Origin: Phoronis ovalis
Taxonomy: Eukaryota; Phoronida; Phoronidae
Reading direction: 5' to 3'
Assembly: GCA_028565635.1 (NCBI GenBank)
Contig: JAOXYB010018639.1
Coordinates: forward strand, 1-18,181
DNA length: 18,181 bases
A program made the translations under genes and the position numbers. This document shows positions 17,648-18,181 of this stretch, piece after piece. The notes beneath the pieces were generated by a model. That model ran no database searches. It saw nothing but the letters and a program-made list of their open reading frames with translations, and had not been told where the DNA came from. The first letter of the stretch is position 1, and each line of letters starts with the position of its first letter.

Positions 17648-18181
17648 GTAAGTATTTTGAAGGCAACATTTCAGTAGTGCTTCTGTGGTTAAATAACTTA
17701 AAGTGATCGTTTTCAGATTAATTGTGTTGTGATATTTTTTCTATTCTGAGCTTTAAAATCATAATGAGCATTCAGAAGCATCTTACAGTATTCTAGGAGC
17801 AATGTAAAATCATATGAAGCACTGTTTAGAATCCTATAGAGCATTTTATAGAAACAACTCATGTGGTTAATTAACCCGTTTGCTCCCGAATTTTGCACTG
17901 AAAGCGATTGGATCCTTTTTACTATTGTAGGTTTTACCCACACAAGTTATAAAAAAAATAAAAAAATAAAAATAAATTCATAATCTGTTACCATGGAAAT
18001 CGTTTTTATTTAATAGAAATTGTTTTACTTTAATTTTTTCACAACTTCCCAAAATTAATGATTAAGTTCGAACCAAAATGATAACAATTGGTAAACATGC
18101 ATTCCAAGCGTTTTAGTAGCGTTTTAACAGTTGGAATACTTGCTGCAGAGTTGTCTCCTTGTATCTGGTGCAACTGCACTT
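17648..18181. other. Putative first intron after the signal-anchor exon
   Basis: Two phase-1-compatible acceptors exist. CTATTGTAG at 17930 leads to a short Lys/Asn-rich low-complexity stretch with a stop near 17985. TTTTAACAG near 18129 leads to an open frame running off the edge (VGILAAELSPC...). Neither is convincing. The minus strand is also open from the edge down to about 18047. Confidence 0.35.
17948..17977 (+). repeat. A-rich low-complexity tract with AATAAA copies
   Basis: A run of A interrupted by single T gives several AATAAA hexamers. It could serve as a polyadenylation signal for a short transcript, or be the A-rich tail of a retrotransposed insertion. No clear flanking target-site duplication is visible. 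Confidence 0.5.

Noticed and set aside
1-18181. CRISPR arrays, operons, prokaryotic defence systems or phage genes
   Set aside because: No regularly spaced repeats and no long intact frames; the domain content and introns are plainly those of an animal genome.

Overview
The window looks like a metazoan nuclear genome. It is about two-thirds A+T, has GT-AG introns of roughly 0.3-1.4 kb, carries single-domain exons bounded by phase-1 introns, and holds decayed non-LTR retrotransposon sequence. There are no bacterial-style operons or ribosome binding sites. The protein families (Sushi/CCP, SEA, DEG/ENaC) are animal. A lophotrochozoan or mollusc-like invertebrate is my best guess, but that is inference only.

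The centrepiece is one gene on the minus strand, reconstructed by hand from nine exons between 13279 and 5923. All eight introns are GT-AG and every reading phase closes (0,1,1,1,0,1,1,0). The joined length is 1392 nt, or 463 residues and a TAG stop. The predicted protein is a type I membrane receptor: signal peptide, short linker, CCP1, CCP2, a SEA domain with an FRRGSVLV self-cleavage motif, CCP3, one transmembrane helix, and an approximately 80-residue cytoplasmic tail rich in Ser and Tyr with a YLNQ motif. Only two of its exons (SEA-C and CCP3) lie in open frames that encode them in full and are long enough to stand out. The signal-peptide, linker, CCP1, CCP2, SEA-N, TM and most of the tail coding sequence were found by reading for splice sites and domain cysteines.

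Left edge (1-1600): a TG microsatellite; the first coding exon (601-719, minus) of a DEG/ENaC/ASIC-type sodium channel whose remaining exons must lie beyond the left edge; and a frameshifted remnant of a LINE reverse-transcriptase C-terminus (about 1306-1585, minus). From 1600 to 4600 I see only A+T-rich intergenic DNA with small repeats. Three diverged copies of a roughly 250-350 bp repeat occupy about 4600-5520, just 3' of the receptor gene.

Right part (13280-18181): mostly non-coding A+T-rich DNA, a GC-richer unclassified segment at about 15290-15850 that is probably transposon-derived, and a plus-strand first coding exon (17524-17647) for a type II signal-anchor membrane protein that continues off the right edge or into an unseen exon. 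The three recognisable genes encode membrane proteins, but nothing in the sequence shows that they work together.
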